Of a DNA stretch of 25,929 nucleotides, positions 1-9,514 are shown piece by piece. The position numbers and the translations under genes were made by a program. This DNA comes from a virus. The notes beneath the pieces are model-generated. The model saw only the letters and a program-made list of their open reading frames with translations. It was not told the origin of the DNA and searched no databases. Every line of letters begins with the position of its first letter. The first letter of the stretch is position 1. Location of the stretch: IMG/VR virus record IMGVR_UViG_3300021357_000011, positions 1-25,929 of that record; one strand, given 5' to 3'.

Positions 1-2033
1 GTATTATTTGTACCGCCATTGGCTACGGCAAGCGTGCCACTCATTGTTAGAGTGCCTGAAGTTGTTATGGGCCCTCCTGTGAAAGACATCCCACTGGCTC
101 CACCTCCCACATCGACTGAAGTAACTGTCCCCGTACCTCCCACACAAGTGCCATTTCTTGCAAAACAGCCGCCCGTAAGATTGAAACCATTTGAGCCTGT
201 TGATGTAGCGGTGGTCGAAGTTACATTTAATGTTGCCATCGAAACACCTCCAGTATAGCTAGTTGTGGCGGCAGTGGTCTGTGTGATTGTACCGCCACTA
301 ACAGTGATCCCATCGTCACTAAAATATACAGAGTTAGTGCCAGTTCTTAATGTTCCTTTTACCCAGAGATTGCTTGCTATGGTGCTAGTAGCATTGGTGC
401 CGGTGCCGTTGACATCAAGAAAGCCCTGAATGGTTGAAGTGGCAGTGGTGGAAGTAGCGTTGAATTGCCTAAATGTTGTTGCTCCTGCGATTACACCATC
501 GCCTGCTACAGAAAGCATTGTACCGGGTGAGGTAGTACCGATGCCAAACCCCGTAGAATTAAGCCGCACTAGTTCCGTATATGTCGAAAGACTATCATTG
601 AGAGTGCCGAGGGCTAAAGCGCTTCCAGTGGAAGAAGCATAAAAATGTTTTGCGTTGGCACCCCCAGAACCATACGTAAGAAGAAGTTGGGGAGAAGTAT
701 TACCCAAAATTTGGAGAGGATTATTGGGCGTGCTAGTCCCAATCCCTAGGTTTCCATTGTCAAAATATGAAGGTTGAATTACATTGTTAGTCGTATCACC
801 AATAGTTAGATGGGTGGTTAAATTGTTATTATCAACACCAGTTCTAAAACCCATATTACGATTAGCCATTGCCGAAAATTCCATCCCTCCTGTTCCTGTA
901 AACCACTGGCCCCCGAGCGTGTCAGTTCCGTTATTAAAAAATTGAAGTCTGGAATCAAGATCAGCCCTCACTCTAAAATATGTGCGGGTTGAACCTGAAT
1001 TACCGCCATAGAAGTTAATATCTTGCCCACTTCCCTTTACGTTACCAAAATTTATAGTGCCTATGGTTCCGAGAGTGGCCGAAGGTGCTGCAGTACCGAT
1101 ACCCACTCTACCAGTAGAATCAATCCGCATCCGTTCGCTTCCTGCTGTAGAAAAGTTTAGCGTGTCTGCCGCCGATGACCACATTCCAGTATTAGTATCT
1201 CCGACAAAAGAAATCGAGGGAGTCCCAACTAAACCAAGAGGATGTAGCGCAAGACCAGATGAGTTTATCTGAAATAAATCTCCGTTTCCCACAGTAAGTA
1301 AACTTGCAGGAGTCTCATCTCCAATTCCAACTAATCCGTCTTTATCTATAATAAAAGCAGTGCTTGTAGCCGAAGCCGTAGAAGTAGAAACAGCAAACAC
1401 AGGCACAGTCTGTCCACTAATTCCTGCCACAGACAATGAGGCAAAAGGTGTCGCCGTGGCTACTCCCAGTCTTTGATTGGTTATATCCGTTGTCAGATAA
1501 TTAGCCGAGTCTAAAGTAGTCGCTCCTGAATAGTAAGCATATCGGTTTATGGTGCCTGAATTGATTGTGCCTGAACCGCCTCCGCCTCCACCTACGCAGG
1601 TTCCATTGATTGCAAAACAGCCACTTGTTGCATTTATTCCGCCTGCATAAGTAGATGTAGCCGTAGTAGTCGCATTGATTGAACCCACCGTAAGAGGTTG
1701 AGAAGAAGTGGCTCCTATGGCGGTTGTTCCAGTCCACACTACTAAAGTATTGTTTACTCCGCTTCCAGTTATTGTGCCTGCGCCACCGCCTACGCAGGTG
1801 CTATTTATGGAGAAACAGCCGGCGGTTATATTCCAACCATTATCCGCAGTAGATGTTGCAGAACCAAATAATGCTCCTCGCCATTTTGCCGTAGTGGTGC
1901 CTACAAAATATCTATTATCTGTTTCTGGTACAACACTTCTAAGGAGATTTGAGAGAGGCGCGGCAAGGACATATCTGCCGAACATGAAACTAGCTAAGAC
2001 TATTAAGGTGATTTTAAATATAGTTTTCATCAT
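1..2033 (-). CDS. Tail-fibre-like surface protein with signal peptide, 3' end beyond window
   Basis: An open frame of about 677 codons runs without a stop from the start to base 1, so the C-terminus lies outside the window. The start is the ATG at 2033, which overlaps the upstream TGA (ATGA); the next codon is also ATG. The first ~24 residues (MKTIFKITLIVLASFMFG...) look like a signal peptide or membrane anchor. The rest is Gly/Thr/Ser/Asn-rich, with repeated GCFxxNxTCVGG cysteine pairs (about residues 72/79, 138/145 and 622/629), LSVAG blocks and GIGTxTP blocks, ending in-window with a VANGGTNN motif common in tail fibres. It is last of the structural genes seen, as expected for a receptor-binding fibre. 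An N-terminal secretion signal is odd for a virion protein. The exact function is inferred; the fibre-like repeats are directly visible. Confidence 0.8.
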   Translation of the reverse strand, partial: MMKTIFKITLIVLASFMFGRYVLAAPLSNLLRSVVPETDNRYFVGTTTAKWRGALFGSATSTADNGWNITAGCFSINSTCVGGGAGTITGSGVNNTLVVWTGTTAIGATSSQPLTVGSINATTTATSTYAGGINATSGCFAINGTCVGGGGGGSGTINSGTINRYAYYSGATTLDSANYLTTDITNQRLGVATATPFASLSVAGISGQTVPVFAVSTSTASATSTAFIIDKDGLVGIGDETPASLLTVGNGDLFQINSSGLALHPLGLVGTPSISFVGDTNTGMWSSAADTLNFSTAGSERMRIDSTGRVGIGTAAPSATLGTIGTINFGNVKGSGQDINFYGGNSGSTRTYFRVRADLDSRLQFFNNGTDTLGGQWFTGTGGMEFSAMANRNMGFRTGVDNNNLTTHLTIGDTTNNVIQPSYFDNGNLGIGTSTPNNPLQILGNTSPQLLLTYGSGGANAKHFYASSTGSALALGTLNDSLSTYTELVRLNSTGFGIGTTSPGTMLSVAGDGVIAGATTFRQFNATSTTATSTIQGFLDVNGTGTNATSTIASNLWVKGTLRTGTNSVYFSDDGITVSGGTITQTTAATTSYTGGVSMATLNVTSTTATSTGSNGFNLTGGCFARNGTCVGGTGTVTSVDVGGGASGMSFTGGPITTSGTLTMSGTLAVANGGTNN

Positions 2034-2815
2034 TTTATATAAAGAAATATCCCCGTTTGTCCTGCGGTCGGGGCAGAGACTTCGGCTGTTAAATTTAAGG
2101 CAACATTTGCGGTTGTGAAATCTGTTGTTGGGCGAAAAATTATAGGAAATTGACTAGAAATAAGCATTAACGCAACTCTATGTCGCGGTATCTGGAAAAC
2201 CTTGAGAACACCGTCAAATTGGCTTGAAATATCAAAACTCTGTACTGCGTTCGCATTAGGGCCTCCACCGCCCCTGCTAGTGCCGACTTTTACAATCAAT
2301 TCTTTAAGACTAGCCATTTCTTCTTGTAAGCCTTTGATTGAGTCTTTATCTAAACGATCTCCGCCTTCTAAGGATTCGAGCTTATCCCTAAGCTGTTCCG
2401 GTGTGTCTAAGACAGTTTCCTTATATTCAGGAAGTTTTATTTGAGTTAAAACATCTTGGACGATTTTTACTTCGTCTGCATCCTTTCCATTTACTACTGA
2501 TGCAATCTTTGCGTCCATTGCCTCCATCTTTTCTGTGTGCGCCGTCATCATATTTTCCATTTCTTTCATGCAGTAAGACATAACTTGCTCTTTCACTTCT
2601 GCAATATCAGTTCTGTTTTTGTCTTTTAAAGAAACAACTGTGGTTTCGTAAAGATTTTGTAATTCAGTAATTTCTTCTTGATTCTTTATTTGCATTTTTT
2701 GGATGAGTTGTACCACGCTTTCAAAGGACTTTATAAACTCCTCTTTGCCGAGGTGGTCATCCTCCATAGCGGAGAGAAGTATTTTTAAGTTTTTAAGATT
2801 TTTATCTAAAGCCAT
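2030..2815 (-). CDS. Coiled-coil virion protein with C-terminal beta domain
   Basis: A 261-residue protein beginning MALDKNLKNLK. I chose this start, rather than the in-frame ATG at 2878, because a TGGTATAAT box lies exactly 6 nt upstream and because it avoids overlap with the previous gene. Residues ~1-180 are charged and helical with coiled-coil character (EEITELQNLYE, MKEMENMMTAHTEKMEAM). A GGGG linker follows, then a ~60-residue hydrophobic beta-like C-terminal domain (FDGVLKVFQIPRHRV ... TGIFLYIK). It lies between a large internal virion-type protein and the tail fibre and overlaps the fibre start by 4 nt, so it could be a tail-associated connector or fibre chaperone. I do not recognise a named family. 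Confidence 0.8.
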   Translation of the reverse strand: MALDKNLKNLKILLSAMEDDHLGKEEFIKSFESVVQLIQKMQIKNQEEITELQNLYETTVVSLKDKNRTDIAEVKEQVMSYCMKEMENMMTAHTEKMEAMDAKIASVVNGKDADEVKIVQDVLTQIKLPEYKETVLDTPEQLRDKLESLEGGDRLDKDSIKGLQEEMASLKELIVKVGTSRGGGGPNANAVQSFDISSQFDGVLKVFQIPRHRVALMLISSQFPIIFRPTTDFTTANVALNLTAEVSAPTAGQTGIFLYIK

Positions 2816-2821
2816 TTGTTC

Positions 2822-2830
2822 ATTATACCA
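2822..2830 (-). promoter_or_regulatory. Extended -10 promoter TGGTATAAT, 6 nt before ATG
   Basis: Reading the minus strand, TGGTATAAT is followed by GAACAA and then the ATG at 2815. With a usual 6-7 nt spacing the transcript would start at the A of the ATG, giving a leaderless mRNA. No convincing -35 is seen. The same arrangement occurs at 6238, 16462 and 19414. Confidence 0.5.
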
Positions 2831-2843
2831 TTTTATAGGTGGT

Positions 2844-4493
2844 TTATTTATTTTGAATTTTAGGTACACTATTGACAACCTTACCTTGTTCTTGTAGAGT
2901 TGGTGATAATGTATTTTCTACTGCCGATATTGGTGTATTTGATAATCCTTTGGTGGGAGAACCGCTAGACTGATACTTTTCGGCTGTTTCAAACAGTTTC
3001 TTTATCGCTGTGTTAGGGTCATTTAGGTATTTAAAATACTCTTTTATCCCCTTCATGAATCCAGCGCGGGCTATTTCCGCTGGATTCATTGTAAGTATTC
3101 CCTTAATAGCATCTGCTCCAGAAACGATATCTGTAAAATCAAGTAATCCCTTGTTATTTTTCCTTGCATCTACTATCGAACGATGAATAACATCTTTTTC
3201 GATTGTTTTAAGTGCTCCATATTTGTTTTTTAATTCTTGATAACCAGCACCTTCAGTTAATTCAATAACTGAATCTAACCCAGATCGTAGGCGATTAACT
3301 ATCATTGCATCAACTGTTGCTTTAGTTGCAGTATCATAACTAGGATTTTTATAAAAAGCATTTAAACTCTGATTGTATAGTTCGATTGCTTTTTGAGTTT
3401 GTTCCGTATTATAAGAACCTCTTTTTGATAAACTTTCAGCTCTTTTTTGAACATAATCCACAATCTCTGGTACGTTGTCTTGCAAAACAATATCTTCTGA
3501 AATTGTTTTTAATTCAGTTGCAATTGATTTAAGTTCGACAACAGCTCCTTTTTGTCCAGCAGATTTTTGTAAACTATCGTACTGGGAAAAGATTTGCTTT
3601 CTTGTTTGTTCAATTCCCTGAGCAAATTCATTAAGTGTTTGAGGAAGATTCCCTGTCGCATCACCAAATTCATCTAATATTTTGAGATTAGGTTTGTTTT
3701 CTACGATTGTTTTTACTCCAGATAATGCTCTTTCTTGATATGCTTCTTGTTGACCAAGTGTCTTTTTCCCCACAACAGAAGGCCTGACACCCTTAGTAAA
3801 TTGTTTTGTTAAATAGGCATCCACTTGTTCAGGACTTTTTTCCGTAATTGCCTTATAAAGATCAGAAGTCCCAGTAGTTATTATTTCTTTTCCTATCTTA
3901 ACTCCCTTAGTAATATCTTCCCCTAGACCCCTAGGCCCCTTAGGTGCGTACAATCCAAGATATGGCAATATGTTCCCTACGGGATGTTCTTCAATATCCC
4001 TTCGAGCTTCATCTAGAAATTGAGCTGGGTCTTCGCCTCTTAAGCTAGCGTCCATTGCTTTTATAATGTTTTGAGTTGCTCCAGGCACAAGTCCCCAAAG
4101 AGCAGCCAAAGGATCAAAAGCTTTTAGCGTTTCTTTTACGCCAGCTTCTTTTAACGATCCTTTTACTGCAGATGGAAGTTGTAAAAGAGTTTCAAAAGTC
4201 TGCCCAGGTGCTTTCAATAAACCTGTCGCCAATCCTGCAATATCCGTTGGAATATTAGCTAATACTCTCCCAGCTGTTTTTAAAATACCGGTGGGTTCTA
4301 ATGCAGTTGGTTCTTCTGCTGAAACTAAAGGTTCGCCAGATAATTTATTAACTAATCCAGTCCATATATTATCCACTAATGATGTTCGTTCTGGGATTTC
4401 GGGAGTAACAGAAGTAACGGGTTTAACCTTATCCTGAAACGATAAAGTTGATGTCGGCACAGGTCTTATTTTATCTTGAAAAGATAGTGCCAT
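2844..4493 (-). CDS. Large helical internal virion protein
   Basis: A 549-residue mostly helical protein. The first ~25 residues contain two copies of LSFQDK(I/V)(R/K)PV. A moderately hydrophobic, Gly/Ala/Leu-rich segment follows around residues 75-130 (TAGRVLANIPTDIAGLATGL), then long helices rich in Gln, Lys and Glu. The hydrophobic stretch plus helical body resembles ejected or internal core proteins of podoviruses, although no catalytic motif is visible. It starts one base after the stop of the 578-residue gene upstream, with a purine-rich GGATGG about 8 nt before the ATG. The role is inferred from position and composition only. Confidence 0.8.
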   Translation of the reverse strand: MALSFQDKIRPVPTSTLSFQDKVKPVTSVTPEIPERTSLVDNIWTGLVNKLSGEPLVSAEEPTALEPTGILKTAGRVLANIPTDIAGLATGLLKAPGQTFETLLQLPSAVKGSLKEAGVKETLKAFDPLAALWGLVPGATQNIIKAMDASLRGEDPAQFLDEARRDIEEHPVGNILPYLGLYAPKGPRGLGEDITKGVKIGKEIITTGTSDLYKAITEKSPEQVDAYLTKQFTKGVRPSVVGKKTLGQQEAYQERALSGVKTIVENKPNLKILDEFGDATGNLPQTLNEFAQGIEQTRKQIFSQYDSLQKSAGQKGAVVELKSIATELKTISEDIVLQDNVPEIVDYVQKRAESLSKRGSYNTEQTQKAIELYNQSLNAFYKNPSYDTATKATVDAMIVNRLRSGLDSVIELTEGAGYQELKNKYGALKTIEKDVIHRSIVDARKNNKGLLDFTDIVSGADAIKGILTMNPAEIARAGFMKGIKEYFKYLNDPNTAIKKLFETAEKYQSSGSPTKGLSNTPISAVENTLSPTLQEQGKVVNSVPKIQNK

Positions 4494-4494
4494 A

Positions 4495-6231
4495 TTATTT
4501 CCATCCAGCTTTTTTAGCTTCTTCGATTTGAATAGGTGTCAAATCTACCAAACTAACTTCTTGTGTTCCATCAGCACTTCGTAACATTCCAGTGGACTTC
4601 TCTATTCCAGGTGCTACAAAATATGGTATAAACTTTTTACCCTCTAATCCCGCCTCATTTAATTGATTTACAAAGAAGTTATAAGAAGCATCATAAGCTT
4701 CTTTTCTTTGAGAATAAATATCATTAGCTTGATCTAAAAGTTGTTCTCGACCAAATTGAGTTAATCTATCTCCAGCATACATCTTTTTAGTAAGAGCTAT
4801 GCCATAGGTTGCAAGAGTTGATTGTGCTCCCTCAAAGGTTCTAAATTCTTCCTCTCGCACACCTGTTGTCGGATCGGTTATTTTAGCAATCATCCTCATA
4901 AGTACAATATCTCCTGCTCCATTTTTTCTACCGGCAGCAGAAAGGGCTGTTTGATAAGAGGCTCTAACAGATGAAAAGGTCTTTATATTTTCATCTTGTC
5001 TTGCATTATCTTGAACAGTATTCACATAAGCTCTTTCTTCTTTGACAAGACCACCGAGAATAGTTTTTTGTACTACTCCATCAACACTAGGTGCTCTCCC
5101 CGCGGCACTTCTCGTTTGAGTAAATTTATTCAATTCCGCAGTATCTTTTGGTAATCTTCCATTAACTGCTTTAAATTCTTCTATGCTACCTATTACTGCA
5201 GTTACATCTGGGGTTTTAGCGAGATATTTCTGAGCAATTCCAAGAGCTTTAAATACATCCGATTGAGTTAAATTCAATCCCTTATCTCCTTCGGTTAATG
5301 CGCTTAATTGTTGTAAAACCACAGCATTTCCAACATCTTGAACGGAACTAGCGGCCACAATGTTAGCTAATTTTAGAATATCTGAGACGGCTGTCTTGGC
5401 CGCTTCTTTTTTAGCCGAGTCTGCAGCTATCTTAGCTGCTGCTGTGGCGGCTCTTTGTTTTTGGGCTTCAGAATATTCAGGAGAACTTTGCACCATTTGG
5501 AGATTCTTCAACTTTGCATCTCTTTCAGCTTCAAAAGGAGCGAATTTATCATTCACTGCTTGAGTTAGCTGTCTCTCGGCATTAGCAAGATCATTCCTAG
5601 CGGCACTATATTGAGCATTTAAGATATTAGCTTGGATACCGGCTTTTCTTAATCTCCCGATTTCTATAGGTTCAATGCCTCCAGCAGTTCTACCTCTTCC
5701 AATTGATTCTGCTTGGAGTATTGAGGGGATATTTTCTGTCTGGGCCTTTAATCCTAAAAGCTGATTATACAAACTTGCTTCTGTGGCTTCTCTACCTTGA
5801 ATACCTCGGGCCGCTCTCTGTTCAGTTTCATAAGCAGGTCTACCAGCGATAATTTCGTTTAAATCTTGGATTCTTTTATTAAAATCACTTTCTTGTCGTT
5901 GAGGAGCTGAAAGTTCATTAGCCGCTACAGTCGGTACAGTAACAGATGAATAATTTGTTTGATCTGGAGTTGTATAGTTAGGAGTTACACTTGGAACTAG
6001 ATTAGCGCCTGTGATAGTACCACTATATCTCTGTCCTGTAATAGTTGGAGTTCCATACGGACTTATACTACCTAATTCTTGACCGGAACTTATGTCAATC
6101 ACTTTTCCCAACGAAGATAAACCTGTACTGGGTGAATCAGGAAGTGCTACAACACCAAATTCTGGTAGCTTTACTTGACCAGATTGTAATAATCTTCCTA
6201 TTTCATCTAAACGACCTTGTGTGATTACCAT
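4495..6231 (-). CDS. Large virion protein with DPxxxVREEEF-type helical module
   Basis: A 578-residue protein. The N-terminal ~120 residues are Ser/Thr/Pro/Gly-rich and probably flexible. Residues ~125-310 are Ala/Gln/Lys/Glu helices (coiled-coil-like). Near residues 440-540 there is a module GDIVLMRMIAKITDPTTGVR-EEEF followed by GDRLTQFGREQLLDQA and a Tyr-rich helix. This arrangement recurs in many phage structural or tail-lysin proteins next to tail genes (from family knowledge; no database search made). The ATG lies 6 nt after a TGTTATAAT box, suggesting its own leaderless transcript. It is probably an internal or ejected virion protein paired with the 549-residue product downstream. Confidence 0.85.
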   Translation of the reverse strand: MVITQGRLDEIGRLLQSGQVKLPEFGVVALPDSPSTGLSSLGKVIDISSGQELGSISPYGTPTITGQRYSGTITGANLVPSVTPNYTTPDQTNYSSVTVPTVAANELSAPQRQESDFNKRIQDLNEIIAGRPAYETEQRAARGIQGREATEASLYNQLLGLKAQTENIPSILQAESIGRGRTAGGIEPIEIGRLRKAGIQANILNAQYSAARNDLANAERQLTQAVNDKFAPFEAERDAKLKNLQMVQSSPEYSEAQKQRAATAAAKIAADSAKKEAAKTAVSDILKLANIVAASSVQDVGNAVVLQQLSALTEGDKGLNLTQSDVFKALGIAQKYLAKTPDVTAVIGSIEEFKAVNGRLPKDTAELNKFTQTRSAAGRAPSVDGVVQKTILGGLVKEERAYVNTVQDNARQDENIKTFSSVRASYQTALSAAGRKNGAGDIVLMRMIAKITDPTTGVREEEFRTFEGAQSTLATYGIALTKKMYAGDRLTQFGREQLLDQANDIYSQRKEAYDASYNFFVNQLNEAGLEGKKFIPYFVAPGIEKSTGMLRSADGTQEVSLVDLTPIQIEEAKKAGWK

Positions 6232-6237
6232 ATATAT

Positions 6238-6246
6238 ATTATAACA
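6238..6246 (-). promoter_or_regulatory. Extended -10 promoter TGTTATAAT, 6 nt before ATG
   Basis: On the minus strand TGTTATAAT is followed by ATATAT and the ATG at 6231. It lies in the 18-bp gap after the preceding gene's stop. No -35 match is evident. The spacing predicts transcription starting at the start codon. Confidence 0.55.
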
Positions 6247-6249
6247 TTT

Positions 6250-6699
6250 TTAACTTAAAAACCCGTATGTTCTAAGAGCATCCCCAATAATTTTTAACTT
6301 CCTAGCCAGTTGATGTATGTCATTTCTAATGGCGGCCGCATCGTTAGAATAAGTAGATAAGTCTGTATAATTGGCGATAGTATCATTTACTCCTCCCGCA
6401 GCGACATTGTTTGTTAATCCAGCACCATCGGTTTGTCTAACAACAGGTGAAGAGTTAAAAAAACCAAGTTTCTGTGTGGTGGCAGTTCCAATCTTCGTAC
6501 CAGTTGTAGCTCCAACTATAATATTACGGCTATCAAGTAACTGAAGATTACCTTCTAGGGTAGTTACGCTTTGAGCTAACTGTATTGGAAACTCCTCTCT
6601 GAAGATTTCTCTTACCTGTTCAGTAGTTACACTAGATTTATCAATATCTGTAATACTTTGTAACTCTTCTCGTATGATTTGTCTTATTTTTTCTTCCAT
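6250..6699 (-). CDS. Small virion (fibre/tail-associated) protein
   Basis: A 149-residue protein starting MEEKIRQIIREELQ; this ATG is separated from the upstream stop by one base, so the longer frame starting at 6780 is not needed. The N-terminal ~50 residues form a charged helix. A segment follows with TKIGTATTQKLGFFNSSPVV, a motif seen in many phage structural proteins, where it forms a trimer-like beta cap with the form GTKIGTAT.QKLGF. The C-terminal ~35 residues form a helix (NDAAAIRNDIHQLARKLK). It is likely a trimeric head- or tail-decorating fibre protein. The motif is recognised from family knowledge; its precise location in the virion is unknown. Confidence 0.8.
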   Translation of the reverse strand: MEEKIRQIIREELQSITDIDKSSVTTEQVREIFREEFPIQLAQSVTTLEGNLQLLDSRNIIVGATTGTKIGTATTQKLGFFNSSPVVRQTDGAGLTNNVAAGGVNDTIANYTDLSTYSNDAAAIRNDIHQLARKLKIIGDALRTYGFLS

Positions 6700-6700
6700 G

Positions 6701-8299
6701 TTAATCAAACTTATCATCTGCGATAACTTCAGACACCCATTTAATACCTGTTGGTACACCAATATCGCCAGTTGTACCACCTACTGCGGCTGTTGATTCC
6801 ACCCTAAAAGTAATCTCTTTGTATTGAGGTAAAGTGGCTCCACTACTTTCGATGTTTATGGCAGTCTTTCGCAAAGAGTTTAAAGTTGTGTTTGTAAGAA
6901 TCGTCGTAAAAGTTGTTTCCTCATCTTTCTTATACTTGACCACGATCTGACCATTAGCGGGTAGAGCTTCGTGTATAGCCGTTACTCCGAGTAATTTCTT
7001 AGTCACAGAGGAGTCTCCGTCGTTTATGATTACAGTCTCCCAAATAGCAGTAACGGCATTTAAGTTAGTGTCGTTCGTCTTTGATACAGCATGCACACCG
7101 CCGTCCGCGTAAGCGATAAACATAAAATCTCCAACTAAAAAGAAGGCAAAGACCTCATCCGCCGCTACCGGAACGGTATCATTGTCCCACGGTCGATCCA
7201 TAACCACCGAGAATGTACCACTCTTTGTTCTCCCTATCTTCCAAACACCATGTTGAATTACTCCGTTTAGAGTAATCTTCATTGAAAAATATAGATAGTT
7301 ATTGACTTTTTGTTTAACGATAGGGATATCGTTAGGACTATCATCAAAGGTTGTATCGTTCACTAGCTCCAGAAAAGTAATGGGCTTGGAACCAGCGTAA
7401 TATTTAAAGACAGCTTTCTGTTTGAAATTGATGGCAGATGTTCCTACATACGAAACGCCAACCAAATAACCTTCAATCTCCTCTAATATCGTTAAACTCC
7501 CTTCTCCCCAAGGAATACTCTGGGATAAAACAGTCGTTGTCTCGTCCCTGTTCCACAAAAAGACTACGGATTCACCAACACCTGAAGCCGGTTTACACCC
7601 GATAGCAAGAGCGTTGCCATATTCAGCGACAGAGACGGGGATAAGATGGTCGGGAAGAGTTAATGCGGTGGCCGTCCAAGAGCCATTATCGTTTTTAGCT
7701 ATAAAAGACTTCGCTCCTGCTGCGCCGGCGTTGTTGTAGTAAGGGATGTAAAGGTTGTCATCCTTAGAGTGAACCAAACCTTGTCCTATGTGGGTAAAGG
7801 TCACAGTTAAATTTGACTCGGAGAAAGCCGTACCAGTTGGACTAAAGGCCCAAATAGCTGTTCCTGCTGTTGCAGAAGTGCCTCTGGCCCCATAGATCAA
7901 TCCAGTCTGTCTGTAGAAAACAAATAGCTCAAACCAAGAAAAAGTGTTTGCTGATTGATTAGCCGCAGGAGATATCCAAGTATTATCATTTAATCCACTG
8001 GCTGCAGTGGTTAAATTTTTTCGAAGTATCTCCGCTCTGGTTGTTCCGCTAACTACCCCTAAGGCGTATAAGCTATAAGTTGAGCCAGTTTCTAAAGCAA
8101 CAACAAAATTCTTTTTCTTGCTTGTAGTCGGTGCATCGTCTCCACTCTCTGAACTTCTAAAAGGAACTAATTTATTCTTGAATGTATGCGCATCATAGTT
8201 TTTAAGAAGTTGGGAAAAACGAGTATCACTTTCTCTAGGTTCATTGGTCATTCCTAGACTGAAATCTCGTATGATTTGTGGTGGTGTTTTTAGTCCCAT
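6701..8299 (-). CDS. Beta-rich tail protein (possible propeller, tubular B/P22 gp10-like)
   Basis: A 532-residue protein starting MGLKTPPQIIRDFSLGMTN; the ATG lies one base after the upstream stop, and an in-frame ATG six codons earlier (8317) is less well placed. The sequence is dominated by short beta segments with repeated W/F/Y-G and Asp-rich turns (IWAFSPTG, VFLWNRDE, YLYFSMKI, GVWKIGRTK), as in propeller-type tail-hub proteins. The start motif 'DFSLGMTNEPRESD' is typical of phage proteins placed after the head-tail adaptor. I infer a podovirus tail-tube or nozzle component. No sequence-level match to T7 gp12 is claimed. Confidence 0.75.
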   Translation of the reverse strand: MGLKTPPQIIRDFSLGMTNEPRESDTRFSQLLKNYDAHTFKNKLVPFRSSESGDDAPTTSKKKNFVVALETGSTYSLYALGVVSGTTRAEILRKNLTTAASGLNDNTWISPAANQSANTFSWFELFVFYRQTGLIYGARGTSATAGTAIWAFSPTGTAFSESNLTVTFTHIGQGLVHSKDDNLYIPYYNNAGAAGAKSFIAKNDNGSWTATALTLPDHLIPVSVAEYGNALAIGCKPASGVGESVVFLWNRDETTTVLSQSIPWGEGSLTILEEIEGYLVGVSYVGTSAINFKQKAVFKYYAGSKPITFLELVNDTTFDDSPNDIPIVKQKVNNYLYFSMKITLNGVIQHGVWKIGRTKSGTFSVVMDRPWDNDTVPVAADEVFAFFLVGDFMFIAYADGGVHAVSKTNDTNLNAVTAIWETVIINDGDSSVTKKLLGVTAIHEALPANGQIVVKYKKDEETTFTTILTNTTLNSLRKTAINIESSGATLPQYKEITFRVESTAAVGGTTGDIGVPTGIKWVSEVIADDKFD

Positions 8300-8300
8300 T

Positions 8301-9512
8301 TTATTCTCTTGATCCATAAACCGTTATTTTGGTCGTTTCAGTATCTTGATTATTGCTTCCAGTTTTAAGACTAATGGCGTTTATTTGTGCAGTGGTGTTA
8401 TTCCAAACACCTACACCCTCAACGGAAGTCGGGGCGTTAGCTCCCGTAGAATTTACTACCCCCTGAAAACTAACTTGTTTTCGCCTGTTTTCCGTATTTT
8501 GGATTGATATATCCCAAAACGCGTCTGTATCAAACGCAGTACTATTCAAATTTAAACTAGGATTAGCATTACTAGCACCTGAAACACCGCCATTTTCACT
8601 AATTCTTACTCCATATGTCCCAGTTCCATCAAGGTTAAATCTAAGCGCCCAATCATCGTTGCCAGCCGACCCAGTAGTTTCTATAAAAACTTTTAAGAAT
8701 TTTCTTGGAGGTATATTAGAGACAGTAGTTGTCGCTGAAGCAGAAGTAAGTGTTGTAGATGCTATAAATTGCCAATCGGGGTAAGTAAATCCTAAATCCC
8801 CTTTTCCATTATTAAACATAAACAATGGAGTGTTCGTTGAATAAGGGGTAAGAGTTGAACTTATCGAAAGAGGATTAGTAAATTGTGATGTAGGCCAAGC
8901 ATAAGGCAAAGAATTGAATCTTACAGGCACAGTTGATGTTCCTGAAGCGGCTATTGTTGTTGTCGCATTTAAAGTAGTTGTAGCTGTGTTGAAAGTATGC
9001 GCCCCAGTCCATGTATAATTTATCGCCTGATCCACTGCCGATGTTTGCCAAGTAGGGGCAGCCACACCTCCATTTGATGTTAAAAATTGTCCAGTAGTAC
9101 CGTAGCCTACAACTGTTTTTATCGCAGTTGTGCCATTACCTAATAAGACTTGATTAGAAGATAATGTGGTTGATCCAGTTCCACCGAAACCTACTGTCAA
9201 TGTCGTTCCATTCCATACACCAGTTGTAATGGTTCCAATAGAGACAAGATTGGAAAGAGTAGTGATCGCGGCCACGGAGGTAGTAGAATTCTCAATCTTG
9301 GTATTGTTTAAATTTGTAAAGTTAGTATTTATGGTTGCCCTAGAGTCCTTGATCAAGTCCGTTGCGTTGATAGTGGTGATAGTTGAACCTAGTCTTGTCT
9401 CCGATCTGTTATACTCTAAATAATCAATAGGAAGATAGTTATAAATACCTATTGCACTTAATAAAGTAATTACAGCCGATGTTAAAGTAGTAGTTAAAAA
9501 ATTAAACATCAT
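8301..9512 (-). CDS. Membrane-anchored, Thr-rich fibre-like protein
   Basis: A 403-residue protein. I take the ATG at 9512 (MMFNFLTTTLTS) because it begins 2 nt after the previous stop; the long upstream extension overlaps the previous gene. Residues ~2-28 form a hydrophobic segment (TSAVITLLSAIGIYNYLP). Next come helical Asn/Thr-rich repeats (INTNFTNLNNTKIEN), then ITTGVWNGTTL-VGFGGTGST and QFLTSNGGVAAPTW, motifs characteristic of tail fibres and of Patescibacteria-type surface proteins. The last ~130 residues look like a jelly-roll (WALRFNLDGTGTYG ... FWDISIQN ... ITVYGSRE), suggesting a carbohydrate-binding or beta-sandwich head. The role in adsorption is inferred. Confidence 0.8.
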   Translation of the reverse strand: MMFNFLTTTLTSAVITLLSAIGIYNYLPIDYLEYNRSETRLGSTITTINATDLIKDSRATINTNFTNLNNTKIENSTTSVAAITTLSNLVSIGTITTGVWNGTTLTVGFGGTGSTTLSSNQVLLGNGTTAIKTVVGYGTTGQFLTSNGGVAAPTWQTSAVDQAINYTWTGAHTFNTATTTLNATTTIAASGTSTVPVRFNSLPYAWPTSQFTNPLSISSTLTPYSTNTPLFMFNNGKGDLGFTYPDWQFIASTTLTSASATTTVSNIPPRKFLKVFIETTGSAGNDDWALRFNLDGTGTYGVRISENGGVSGASNANPSLNLNSTAFDTDAFWDISIQNTENRRKQVSFQGVVNSTGANAPTSVEGVGVWNNTTAQINAISLKTGSNNQDTETTKITVYGSRE

Positions 9513-9514
9513 AT

